DNA of 64,000 bases from Psettodes erumei (taxonomy: Eukaryota; Chordata; Actinopteri; Pleuronectiformes; Psettodidae). Positions 39,901 to 53,504 of the stretch are shown in pieces. The position numbers and the translations under genes were made by a program. Each line of letters opens with the position of its first letter. Position 1 is the first letter of the stretch. Location: positions 4,350,001 to 4,414,000 of the forward strand of contig JAFBJZ010000831.1 of assembly GCA_016785225.1 (NCBI GenBank), written 5' to 3'. The notes beneath the pieces are model-generated. The model made no database searches. It was not told the origin of the DNA and saw nothing but the letters and a program-made list of their open reading frames with translations.

Positions 39901-42900
39901 CTCCGCGACCCTCCTGAAATGTCACACAAAACAGACAATCCCGACCGTCGTCCAGACAGCCCCCTCTCCAGTGTAAATAACAGTACCTCAGCACTGATTG
40001 AGCAATATCCTTCAAATGCCACTCTGCTCCCAATGCCCAGTGGAATCACACTTAATTCACTGACTGCCTTACGCTCAGTTGGAGAATGTCCACTTATGGC
40101 ACAGATAAAACTACTTCTCTACATTTCAGAGAGAAATATTATATCCTTTGCTCATCTGCATTACTGTAAAGCTAAGGTAGGTAATGCATAAGCAGTAATA
40201 TCCCAGTAATGTACATTAATATTACACATGATTCGTAATAAATTAATGCAGAAATTAAGGGTGCATTTTGACTAATAAGTACTACTAGTATGTACTGTAG
40301 TACATTATGACAGTATGCACCCTTGGTTGGGCTGCAGGAACTTTACTTGCAGTGTAATATATTTTCTACTGGGTTATTGCTATTTTAACTTCCATGAGGA
40401 ATCGAAGAAATAATTCTTTGACCGCTAAGGAAACAGTGGTTTGTCATCTATAACAATAGATATACAGAAGAATATAATACTGCAAATAAAATAAAAGAAA
40501 ATGCAAGGGCAGCAAAAGAAAGGAAAAGAAAAAGTATGTTGCAACACATACATTTCACTTGTCGTCAGTCTCTCATAGAGCTCTGATAGCTGCTTCTGCT
40601 CCCTGTTATTTACTGTTTAGACCTCTGGCCTACAGGCTGCACTTGGTCACAGAGTGAAGAGTGATGGATGATGATGCTCCGTCGATTTACGTGCGATGGA
40701 AATTCTCTCCCAGATTACCGAGAGCCGTGATGGAGAGCAAAACCCCATTCACGCTTACCGCACATAAATAACTTTTGTCTGTAACACACACTGGGCTTCA
40801 TTTAGTTCGATGCCAAATCGAAGTGTGTTAAGAGAGTGTTTAATGTGACATATAGACGCATGCGCACACACTCAATGGCCTGGTAAATGTTTTCCATAAA
40901 AGGATTCATGAGTGTTAAATTGAATGGAATTTTATCCCCGTGTAGAAATTGTCAGGTTGTCATGTGTTGACTATGCAGGGCTCATGTGCACACATTGTCT
41001 AGAAAAATAAAACAGAAACACACGTTCACACACGTTACAATTCCACCAGGAGACGCACACACACACACACACCTCCTCCACCTTTTGCGTGTTTGATGTT
41101 CATTGTTCTAAGTCAGGTAGCAGCCTTCTAAGTGCTTATAGTGATTGATCACAATGTGAGTGTCTGGTATTTAGACAATGACTGTGCTCTCAGGATGCAG
41201 TTTTTCACTCTCGTTGCCTGCTAATGGGATTCTTTCCACTCAGTCATCTTAATTGGCTCCTGCTCTTGCCCAAATTGGCAATGACGTTTTGCATATTTGT
41301 TTTGGGTTTTTCTGAGCCAGTTTATTCTGGAGTGATTGTCCAATTTAGTTTGCTGAAAAGACTGTGAAAAGAGTTTTCTCCAAAGTAGGCATAACTGTGG
41401 TTCATGTTCAGGTAATGGCTCAGAAAAGAAGCTATGAGCTGCTCTGTTTCACTTCAAAGAGATTCATTTTGTCTGATATTTTTTTTTTTCATTGACAGCA
41501 GATATTAAAAATAACAGTAACATATCAGGTTGATTAAAAGTCACCCTGCTGCTGCTGAATAGGGTTAGTGGAGTCTATTAAGAGTAATTTAGCTTGTCGA
41601 ACCATCTTTGCCAGACACGCCCTGCAGTACAGCTTGCAGTATCACAATGTGCTAACAGCACTAAATACTCAGGACTTCAGCAAATAGAAGAAAAGGAAAG
41701 TCTGTATACCGAGCTGTGAACAGATGTCACTTTTGGCTCTGGCAACTTGGATGAATAATCAACTAATGTAAAAACTACTCAGTGGATTAAATGATTTGTT
41801 GGATCCCTAATTAAAATCTTTTTGAAATGATCTGATAGAGATAAATTGCATTCCGTCTCCTGAATATTAAAGGAGTAGTTTGAAGTTTTTGATAAAGAAG
41901 CATTTGTTTTTTGTGTGTATGTTAGAAATTTGATATGTCACTTAAGTATCTGTTAATATAAAGATAATGTCCCTTACTGGTCAGTGTAAAAGTTGCATGT
42001 TGTGGAGTTACATAGGGTTGTCAAACAAATTATTGACTGGATGCATTGACTTGCCTGGCAACCTTACTCTGACACATCCAGGAAGTCACTCAAATACCTA
42101 AATAGATAAAAAAAAAATACCTTTTGCCGGAGCGAGGCTAGCAGTTTCCTCCTGCTTCTGGTCTTCCTTGCTGTAGTTACATGTTTACTGTACAGACAAG
42201 AGAGTCCGTGACCTCCCCTGACTTGAGAAACTGACTAAGAAAATAAGTGTCTCCCAAAAGTGTTGAATTATTCCCTTAAACTTCCATTAAGCCAACATTT
42301 GTCTTACCAGGAAATTTCCAGCTTTCGTTCCATGTAGTGCGAAAATATGACCCAGGGGGCACAAAAAAGAGTAGGTTCATTTTTTTGAACAAACAAAAAC
42401 TAACTACAAAGGCTTGATGAATACATAAAAATTCATCAGGCAGCTTTTGCAGTGACTGAAATTTCTCTGAAGCAAAGAATTATTTTCCCCCCATCCCATC
42501 ACCAGCTATAACTCAATATTTGATCTAATGACACTCCTGTAAACCAAAAGGGGCATCCTACAAAAACCTCTGACACCTTTCTCCACCCACGAGGAACCAA
42601 AGCCAGCAGTGGAGGTTATTTGCTGAGTGGGACACTGTTTGGCTGGAAGGGACAGCTCTTTGTCTCTCTGCTCCTTCCTCTGACTGCTTTATATCTGGCC
42701 ATGAGGGAACTGGCTACTGAGGAATATCAGACAGTGTTTTGGCAAGCCTCGTTCCTCTGCCATTTACTGAAAACCATCTGCCTGAGTTAGAGAGCTGGTT
42801 GGGGAAGGGATAGAAAGAGGAGGAAAAAGACAGAGAGACAGAGTGATGGAGAGAGAGAATGGCACAGATTTGGGTGCCTTTGTGGGACATCCAGAGGCAA

Positions 42901-45900
42901 TGGCAGTGTTATCTTCCTACTCCCAGACCTCGGTGTACTGCAGTATTAAACACAGATAGTGAGGATGCTCCCTATTGGAAACTACGTGCCATACAAGCAG
43001 AGAGGGATAAGCTGTTGCTCCCTATTTACATAGTTGTGGATGAACAATGATGGCAATATGAAAAATGCCAGAACAGTTATGACCTCCAACAATATCCTAC
43101 CCTGGAGGGTATCATGTGTAGTATCATTGTGCATTTGAATGCATAGATATTTGTACTAGGTCAGGGTACACAGACAGTTTTGGCCTACATCAGAGTAAAC
43201 ACTTGCTATGCCGCTGGCATGGCTCAAGAGATGACAGTTGGTCAAGTCAGCTGGTCCAAAGCATTGGTTTCAAACTGAAATATTAATAACCATTCAATGG
43301 ATTGCCATTGAAATCTAATGGATGAATCCTGCTAACACCTCTGACTTTTCCTTTAGTACCACCAACAGGTCTACAGTTTGAGGTTTGCGTAAAATATACT
43401 GTTTGTTAGAATATTTAGTGCTGGATTGATTAGTATTTACTATTTCTAACTAGTTCTTGCTGTGATTAACAACAGAAAGTAAAAGGTCTCCCTCGTTATC
43501 ATAACATGGATATTTTTTTTGTCCAACTGATGCAGTTACGCACCCTCCTCATTTATGACTATGATTGATTTAGTAGTCATGCAGGAATGCATAGACGCTG
43601 GGGGGGGGGCACGGCCATTTTTGAGCCATCCATCGTGGCGTGGCAACAGCTTGACCCTGAGTGCTCCATTCAGCAGTAAAAGCCGCTGCTGACTCTTGGC
43701 CAGCCTTCTTTGCTTGCTGCGTCACGTGTGGCGATGTGACAGGCCAATCAAGAAAATGGAGTGCGTTAATGGAGATGGAGATGGTTAGACACCCCCCACC
43801 CCACAGACACACACACATACTGCTCCTCATCATCTCACCTCCTAACATATTGTTTTAGCAAACGTAACTGCTGTCACCCAGGGCGGGATATATGGTGTCT
43901 TACAGTTAATAGGCTCTAAATCAAAGCAGCACTGCGAACAGCCAGTCAGTTGTCACTTAAGACCTCTGCTCAAGGTTACCTTTGCAACTGCGGACAGAGT
44001 TTTCTCTCTTACACTCTGTCTCTTAGCGACAGTTAATATCTTTTGCTGCTTTCTCTTCACTTCTGTTCCTCTGCTATCTAAGTCTCTTTCTCCCACCAAT
44101 AAATTGTACTCTCTCTCTCTCACGCGTGAATACTTTCCCTCATTCTGCATCTTTCTGTTTAACCCAATACCTCGCCTGGCCTTTCCTCACCACCTCCCTC
44201 CGTCGTCCATCTGTGTCACTCTTACTTCACTATCTTATTCATTCACCCTCTCCCCAACTGTCTCATCTCCCCTTTTCTGTCTGGCACTACAGCACGGCTC
44301 GTCGTGACTCCGTCTTTGTTTCTAATCCACTTCTTCTCTTTACCTGCGCTGCTATCTGCCCTTCCCTTTACCTCCACGCTTTGCTCTCTCTCCCTCTCAA
44401 AGCCAGTCGAAGCCCGTCACAGGGTTTAATTAGCCTCCATTCATTTAGTGAAGGACACATGTACTTTCATAGGTGGTCGGCAATTGTCTCCCTGCTTCAT
44501 TTATCCGTGAGGCTTGTGAATAGCCGGAGGGAGCGAGTATTGATGAAACTGTGAAAGGAAGAAGAGCAAGGAAATGTGAATGCCACAGTTGTAGGCAAGT
44601 GCTGAGCGCTTAGTTTGTGGGGTGGTGGGCGGCGCTCCACCCAAGGACATGGGAGCTGAGTGAATGCCAATGCAAATCTATTGAAATTCAATATCAAGTG
44701 CTCTTCGCAAAGGCATCTGGCACGGAGCATATTCAGGGGTGGATGTCCTCTTGCACTCTCTCACATACACACACACTGAATACAATGAATGAATAATAAA
44801 TTGGTAATGTCAAGGACTATGTCGCCCATCTCTCAAAAAGTGCCTACATTTGACCTGTACTATCAACAGGAACAAGGCCCTGGAGCATGTAACATGGCCG
44901 GGTGTGTTCAGTTCAACTAGGATTTGCATGGAATTGCATTTGGGTTGCATCACATTATCAAGATTATTTTGTTTACGCTGGCAGTGTTGTGCATCTTCTG
45001 TCTGATGGTTTGGCATGCAGTTAGACCCCAGGAATAGCTGTTGCTAAGGCAACAGCTAATATGGATCCAAATATGGAATCATGAGAGCGAGAAGGAAAAA
45101 CAAAAGACAATCTAATAAATAATATTCTTAAAGCCGCACTAACGGAGCTTTAATTACTGGGGCTCAGAAAGCCTCCAAAACAAACTGGCAGAAACAGCCC
45201 TGATGGGCTGACTGTCTATCAAGTGTTTATGCTAACATGTTAGCTAAAAATTACCTACTTAAAGCAGCACATTCAGTGGAGCAGAGCAACATGAGCATTA
45301 GCCTGGTTGGTAGCTAGCTACTTAGATACAGTAAACAGAAAATCAGCAGGAGAAATTATCATTTTTTAAAATAGCATAATTCCTTGATCAACATTGGCGG
45401 GAGGGACATATCAGTAGCCTGTCTGTTGATTGGTTAGAGCATGACAGGAAATCACCTGACGTTAGCACGGTGTTGGCATGAATGAATGAAATGGAAATAT
45501 AGTGAAAGAGTCCAATTCTGTCTAATTATCACAAGCCTCCCACTGGAGTTGAATTTCAGCCCACCTCATGAATATTCAGTTGTTGTTCAGTTTTAGCTTA
45601 GTTCTAGAAGACTCCAGAGTTTCTTCACTTGTCGCTCCTTCACCTTTCTGGTGTTTTATGTTTGGCAGCTAGGGTACGTACTGTTTATCCAAGCTGGGTA
45701 GCTGGGAATGGCTGCCTAACATTTCATAATGATAAACTTCTCTAGTGGTGTAATTCTTACCTTTCAGCATCTGTTTATTAGTATCTATTAAATTTAGAAT
45801 ATGTTCAAAGTGCAGAGATTAAATGAATGGGCAGTAATCATCTGGAGAAAAGCAGCAAAACCACAATGTGGACAGCTTTACCTCAAACAAATTGAAAATG

Positions 45901-48900
45901 GAGTGGTGCAACCTTAAGTGCTTCGGTGCCCACCTCTCACAAACCTTCTGCATTTCGACCCCTGCCTCTCACTGATGAAGACAAATGGCCCTCTCTCACT
46001 GGCTGCACAGGAGCCTTAAGGAACCCTCTGTAACGAGAACCAACTAAGACAAACTCTATAAGGGGGTTCCCAGGATGGGGGGAGACACCCGAAATAGGCC
46101 ACAGTATAATACTTGGGAAGTCACTATAACAACCAAGCCGAGAAGAACAGTAGCTTTGGTCATTTCAGCCTAAGAATAACATATGTTTCGGGTTAGATTA
46201 AATTAGATTGAATTTTATTGTGACTGCACAGGACACACTGCAGCATGTGCAGGACCTGTTCTGAAAACCAATCTTTTTTAAAAAAAGAAATCAGCAGTGA
46301 ATGCACATTCATGTCGTCTCATCCACAATTAGAAATTAATGAAAGCCAAAGTCAATTATGGCCCTCTCCAACATCTTTGATGTATTCAGGAAGCTCAGCA
46401 TCCAGCAACGAGACCAGACAACAAGACGGTCAGGTAATTTATTTGTATAAGAATAAGAGCTGACGCAACACGTGCAAATATGATAAATCAGCTTAATGTT
46501 TGTGACTGCACATCACAAGAGTGTAAACAAATTACAGCTCTCTTTTGTACATGCAATTTAACCCTGTCTCCCCTTTCTTCTCCTTTTTTCTGCCTGTTGC
46601 ACCCTATTAAACACTTCTGGACTCCTAGATGAAGAGAAAATTAGTCAGTGGTGACTGTCTCCTATTTTTATTCAGACTTACACCTAAAGTCCATCCAAAC
46701 CTTTTCAACCCCCACTCCTCTCTCCATGGATCAAGGAAGCATCATACAGTATTTTGTAGGAAAGTTTGTTGGAAAGTTTAGATGCACTCCTTCCACTAAA
46801 AGATGCTGTAGAGTTTTTGTTCTTTTGTTTCTTTACATCCACCTCAGAAACAAATGAAACCTTTCACGTCAAAAATATATTATAGCCCTTAACAACTCGA
46901 TTCAGGAGGGAAAACCGATGAAGCTGTTGAATGTCACTCAGCTGCAGGGGTTTGAAAAAAAAAAAAAACAGCGAGTCAAAATCGATCACGAGGCTTGAAC
47001 TTGAGGTCTGAGGCTTCAGCTGTCCATGCAGAATATTGATTGAAAAATGATAAGATTTTGTTCGATCTGCACCACAACAGGATGTCTCTAATCTATCAAC
47101 AAATATTTCTGTAATTTTCATGTGAAGGTCTGTTAATATCTGTGACATATTTGACCATATATTGACCTATTAATGTGAAGAAAATGATTTTTGAAAAAAG
47201 ATGCATGTACAGATTCATTTGCAAATTTGATGTGACTTGACAGAATACTGTGTGACAGCAATCCGCACCTAACCCATTTTTTTTCTGCCCTTCTCTCTTC
47301 CTCTTGCCCGTCTCCTCAGATATTGACGAGTGCGCTGAAGGGAAGCACTACTGCAGGGAGAATACCATGTGCGTTAACACCCCTGGCTCCTTCATGTGCA
47401 TCTGCCATACTGGCTACATCAGGATCGATGACTACTCCTGCACAGGTGAGCTCCTCCACTGGCCTTTGGACAGACTGGAATTAGGTGGAGAAGGCACTGT
47501 GGTTGCTAAGAGACTTGAAGTAGCCCAAATAAGGAACATATTTTGTCTTTGTATGGGTGTGGAGGTGAGGAGATTGAAAAGGAGGATGTGTCTTTGCTGC
47601 AGGTATCTACTACAGGGAGAAGCATTTTATGTAACTACAGTCAGACATTGGCAGTTAGAAATCATTTACTTTCCATCTTTAGTCACACACTGGTGGGTGA
47701 CGTTTGATGCCATGATGATAAATTGTGCAGCCAAGAGATGCATAGACGGAAAGCGGAAGAGGCGGTCATACATTCACATGTAAATATTGTGAGTTACCGG
47801 TGTGTGAGTGCGGTGTGAGACAGAATGAGGAATAGCGTAATAGAAAAATCATGTTACAACAAGGAGAGCTGATTTTCATACAGCACCTGTAAAACACCTT
47901 AGCCACATACTGCACCCACTCTCCCGTCTTTTATTCATCATATTCCAGACAGTACCTGGTTTCAGAGATTCACGGACATGCTGGTCCATGAATCTGTCAC
48001 CCTGCAATTACACGCGGCCTGTTCTTTTAATATGTGCAGAGATGAATGTCAGAGTTTGATTTGCTCCTATTGGTTTTTTTTCTTCTGATTACTGGCACTG
48101 CATTAAAATAAAACACACATGCGCGCACACAAATCAATACCAGGATTGCGATCTAGCACAAGCTAGCAGCAGGAAAAAGATTGAACAGAGAGAGTTGAAT
48201 CAATTTTGGATTGCGTTTGCTTTGTTTAGATTACAAAGTGCATCTGTCCCCCTGCTTTGTTAAAAGGTTTTGTCAAACTGCATAATTACACATACGATAT
48301 TTACTCTCTAAAACAGCATTGATATAAATCTCTAAACTCTTATATTGTGAGACAGGACAGTTGTCTGTTATTTGACATATTTGCAATTCTGGGCTTCTTT
48401 AAAATTGATTCCCGTCACTGGTGTGAAAACTTTTATCCTTTGAAACTTCACTTTGAACAACAAAAGAAAAAAAACATTAACTTCAGGCCTGTTTGGAAAT
48501 GTCAAAGTGTCTGCGTGGGCGTGTGTGCGTGCTTACAGACTTCGTCTGGTGTGCGAATGTCCTCACGTGTCTGCGATGAGGAGAGAGAAAGTCCCTGAGA
48601 ACCTGTGAAACAGAGAGACTGTGAGTGGATGCAGCAGACCCATTTCTGATCAAAGTTGAAACCAAAGTCAAATTGTAAAGCAGACCAAATCAGTCTGCAG
48701 ACAGCATGGATGAGTAACAGTCTTTGTTGTGTGTCTGTGTTTTAGTGATTGTGGTTGTCGCCCCTCGATGTTCTTAACCTCTTCTTCCACATTAGTTTGT
48801 CATATATAAGACAAACATTAATTTATTACATAAGAGAGGAGTAGACCCCTGTTACATCATCATGATGGATCGGACCGTGTGCAAAAACACATCAAATTCA

Positions 48901-51900
48901 GGTGTAATTTCTTTATCGATCCATTAAAAAAGGCAGCTATGTTTGCATTTTGCCACAGCCAAGTGTAAAAACAACATTTATCTTGAAGAGGGCTGAGCTG
49001 TCACTGCGATAGAAACATTTTGTTAATAAGAAAATTACTTCCTTCGATTTACTGTCAATAGGAAAAAAAAACACAGCTGCTTTCTGACCAGCCATACGGC
49101 AGTCTTTTAGAAACAGACAGCTCATTTCCCAAAATAAGCAGGATTGTTGTTTTTTTGATGTAAAAATGGACAGATGGGAGAGATGAGCGCTACTTCAGAG
49201 GAAACTTCAGCTGGCGTTGCAGAAACCAACAGCTCAGCAGCCACAACATGCTCACAGATACAAAGAGGTGGTGTGGATAAATGAGGGAACAACAATGGCT
49301 TTGGCCATGAAGTCGGCAAGATAGTCCCAAACGGGTCGAGGCTACTTCATGTCCAGCACGAAACATAAATAAGCGTTTGAATTATTTTTGGAACTGGCCT
49401 TTATGCAGGTGGGGGTAATGTAATATGCAATAAATATAAGCATACATTTTACCTGTTTAATGTTGATAGTGTGTGAGATTTCCTTTATTTTTCACAGTCA
49501 AAGCTTGAGGGAATCTTAAAGGTCAACAGAAATAATCATCCAATCCATGTCTGGACATATATTGGCATCAACTGACATGACTGATGGATGTTTTTCTATT
49601 TTTCGAGATCATCCAGACTCAGTCGTTTTCAAATATGGGAGCTATGTAAAATCAATAAATGTTTGACTCAGAACAGGAATTTAATGAGAACAAACAGAAA
49701 GCAGGTGGTAACATCTGTGTAAAATCAATTACCAGTATTTATTGGACAAAGGGAGAGATGAAAATCTGTTTGAGATGTATTTTTTTAAGGTAGGAGTAAA
49801 GATTGCTACAGCAACACAACGTCTTTATAAGGACTGCTGTGAGGCCCATGTCTCTATTTAAAATATTCACTTTGTTATGCTGCCAAATGCAGGACCATAC
49901 AGAGAGTAAAACACATAAGAAAAGTCAGTAATGCTTGCATAAAGAAATCTCTGTCCTTAGTCTGAAATAACACAATGCCATTCCGCTGCGATGAGGGACA
50001 GATCCACCTCGTTCCTCACCAGTTGTTTGCAGCTTGTGAGACATGATGCTAAGTAGCTCCCTGTGTGCATCATCTCTGAGGGGGAGGTAACGTGCGGCAT
50101 CTCCTCTGTGCCTGTAATTAAAAAAGCAATTTGCACCAATGCAAACTAATTTGGCGGCAGCAGAGTGAAGGGGCTGGCTGCTGCGCACGCTGCATGCCGG
50201 AGGATTCAGGCCCGCAGCCTTCCCGCTGTGCCGGCAGAGTTTGAATTTAAACCGTGAGACTCTGCAACAAAAGGAACACCTGGTGAAAACCCCCATTTCC
50301 TGCTCCATCGAGGCCCCCTCTGAAGTTTCTTCGTTTCTGATCCGAATCAGGAAATAATGGCGGAAAGTTAAGGATCTGTTACTTTGTGCCTTTTTATGAC
50401 CAGCTTTCTGAAAGGCCTGACGAGTTAGAACTGAGATTGAACAACAGTTTTTAAGGGAGTAACAAATGCACACTCATCACTTTTCTTCTGCTCATGCGGT
50501 TTACTTCAAGAAAGACCCCCCCTTGCTTGCACAGTCCTTTTTTCCACATTATCTTCAGACAACCACTGTACTGGATGTGATTTCAGTTGCCGTGTTGTCT
50601 CTAATTTTCTGAGCTGCGGGGCAAGTTTTATTGTTTTACTCATTTGTCTTTCTTCCACCGTGTGCTCGTTCCCCCAGATTCACAATGAAGATTAATACCC
50701 CCAAACCCAGTGGATTAAATTGTGTCACCATATTTTATGTAGTTTCCCATTAAAATGCCTTCAAGTCGCGGCAGCGGAATACACAGCTATGCGTCTCCTT
50801 ATAAAAGTCAATTTGTGTGATTAAACCAAGGCTTGTATGCAGAGGCTTGATGTAATGACTTTCCCTGCTTCAGTCAAATTACCGTCGTAATCTCCCCACT
50901 GAGTTATTGGTCTATCAGCTCCCTCACATCCACCATCAGAGAGCTTGATACCGAACACAATCACTACTATAGGCACATCTCACCTCTCGGACGATCAGAG
51001 AAAGATGGATTATGGCCAAATTGGTTGTCAAATAAAATAACTGAAAACCGAATGCTGGAGTACGCAACGTAGTGCTTCTCCCTATACATGTTGATATGCG
51101 GAGTTTAGTGTCACCTCTGTAGTCCCGGTGGCAGTAATTGATAATAAAATGGGAAGATGCTAACCCACTAGCTGCAGGAATCTACTGCCTATTAATTGCA
51201 ATCGAACATCTGCTTATGTTTGAAAAGAGTCCAGAGGGAGCGCTGATCCTCTGAGCTGCCCACGGCAGAAATATTACAGCTGTGGAAAGAACCATTAAAC
51301 CATCCCCTTCACTACCTATTGACATTCTAACATTCACATGATACACGAGTGTCTTTGTCACCCTCAATGGCTTTTACCAATTAACAAATCGCACATTCAG
51401 CAGAAACACTGTCCGGGTATTGATAGCCATATTTCCACATGTACTAGTGTGTTGTATGTAAACCGGTCAGCCTGGTAAAGAGGATTACATTGACCGTAGG
51501 TCATTTCATGGTTCAGTGTTTATGTGCAGAATAGTGGATTAAAAGACTGATCCGCAGATTTAAGTCCAGGCGAAACAGCGTGGACCCCTGGTTATATTCC
51601 TCCTCAGCTTGTCAGGGGGTCAGCAAGCTCAGACTGAAGTCCCTATTTTACATCAAGACCACCTGCAGAGCAGGGGGGGGGGTGTCACAGATTTAGATCC
51701 CAGCTGGTGGTAGACTGGAACACCAGGACACGTGGACTTCCTGTGCTTTTTTTCGTGAAATATATCTGACCACATGTCCCGACACAGCCCGCGCTCCGTA
51801 TCCAGTAGAGCCTTTTGCAGAAGAAACAGTCCCAACTTTCTTTTGCCCCTTCCTTTGACTCGCACTTCATCCTTGATCTTCAAGGTCATGGTTCCTCCTC

Positions 51901-53453
51901 TTTCTTCCCTTCTGCTCTTCGTCTTTTCCCCAAAGTGCCCGAGGTGCTCCTCGCTCTGTGAGATTAGCAGCTAATCCATGAAAGGTAGTGGATTGGTTGT
52001 GCTTTCCCTTTGAATGCTATTAAAGAAGGCTGTCCTGAGGTGTGTGCGCATGCTAGGTGTAGGCGCGAGCGTGCGTGCTTGTGCCCGAGGTGTGTATGCA
52101 GGGCGTGTGTCCTGGTCCTAATCCTGTGATAACCAGACCCGAACTCCTGAGGCAGAGGAATGGAAGGAGGGCTGGGCGGAGAGGGAGAAGGAGGGATGGA
52201 CAGGGGGCCAGAGGTGGAGCACAGGGTTCATCAACAATAGAGATCAGAAAAGATGACTTTCACTCTGACAACTCAAAGGGCCTGGTAGCCAAGGGAGATT
52301 TGGATGAATGCACGGTCTATATACAGGTGCTTGGACTTAATAGTTTATAACTGCAGATGATGGGAAAGCTAATGGTGTTATGTATTTGGCGTTTTCAAAA
52401 ATTCATGGTGGAGTTTTCAGTGTTTTTCTCCCAAACACATAAAAAAACAATGCTTCCAAGCTCAGTTTCATATTGATGTCATACTAACACATATCTTTGC
52501 ATAAGTACTAATCTATTTTTTGCAATTAATTAGAAATATTAAAAATTACAATTATCTCTGTTGCCTAATGTCACAAAGAGGATTTAGACAGAGATTCTCC
52601 TTTGCTTCAATGAAATCTTTAATTATAGTACACTGTAATGCCCTTGTGTTTGTGCCGGAAGAACATTTTTTTTTTCATCTTTGTCCAGGGATTTTATCCC
52701 ATGAAATCCAACTTTTGCCACACAAAGCAAAACTTGGGGTAGATGCTTCGAGGGTGCTGATCTTTTGAGCCGTTTGCTTCATTTGTTATATGCAATAAAT
52801 CAATTTCAATGTGTTAATAATTTGTTCATGTTAAAATGCTAAACAGTATGTGTTTGATCCCTGGATGAAAGGTATCTACAGTATAAAGCAGATTTAGAAG
52901 AATTGTTAAGCTAGCTGCACTGGCTTTAATTAAACAGGAGACACCATTCATTCAAATAATACAAATTTCAGCCCCCCTAATGTGTTATTGTTGTATACGA
53001 CAGTATTGTGTTGTCTTACTTGACAAGCACAGATTCGCAGAGGAGGCAAGAGGGTTTTTTTTCCCTGACATATGCATGATAAGATCACCGTCCTCTCAAA
53101 GGCCTGTAATTGTTAAATTAAAGTCAGAGGCAACAGTATTTTGAGGATAATAGTATGAGGTCAGACTTCGCTGAGGCTGGTGTTGTTTTGGCAGAAGGTG
53201 GAGGGCGCTGAGCAGGAGGAGAGAGAGACAGAGAGAGATCCCTGCTGACAGGCTGTACATAATTGATTGTTTATCTGTCTGCAGCCTGAGCAGCCGTAGT
53301 CAGCGAGGAAATACCTCTCATGCTAACACACACACACAAACAGTCATGTCTGCATGACCTCAGAGGACATGGCATTGACTTACATTCTTTTCCTGGAGCT
53401 TACTCTAACCTTAAACATAACTACTAGTTCGCTAAACCTAACCTTACCCTGAC

Positions 53454-53504
<51 letters not shown>

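Larger units (their letters stand above)
34400..47319 (+). other. nell2 intron 12 (12.9 kb, largest)
   Basis: It contains (TG)10 with G7 at 37592-37617, a probable interspersed repeat at 38712-39260, a 68-bp inverted-repeat unit at 40257-40324, (CA)n at 41054-41072, a MITE-like element at 41868-42280, a pyrimidine-rich tract at about 43980-44420, an RFX-type palindrome at 45035-45058, and a short stretch at 46194-46230 resembling a common fish repeat tail (TTTTATTGTGACTGCACAGG). No exon found. Confidence 0.8.

Noticed and set aside
47446..47783. Continuation of the exon 13 reading frame into the following sequence
   Set aside because: A good donor (gtgagc) follows the last EGF cysteine exactly as in other vertebrates. 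The extension has no EGF or VWC pattern.
49925..50473. 182-aa open frame on the minus strand
   Set aside because: It has no recognisable domain or conserved motif and lies inside nell2 intron 13. A frame of this length is expected by chance in 64 kb.
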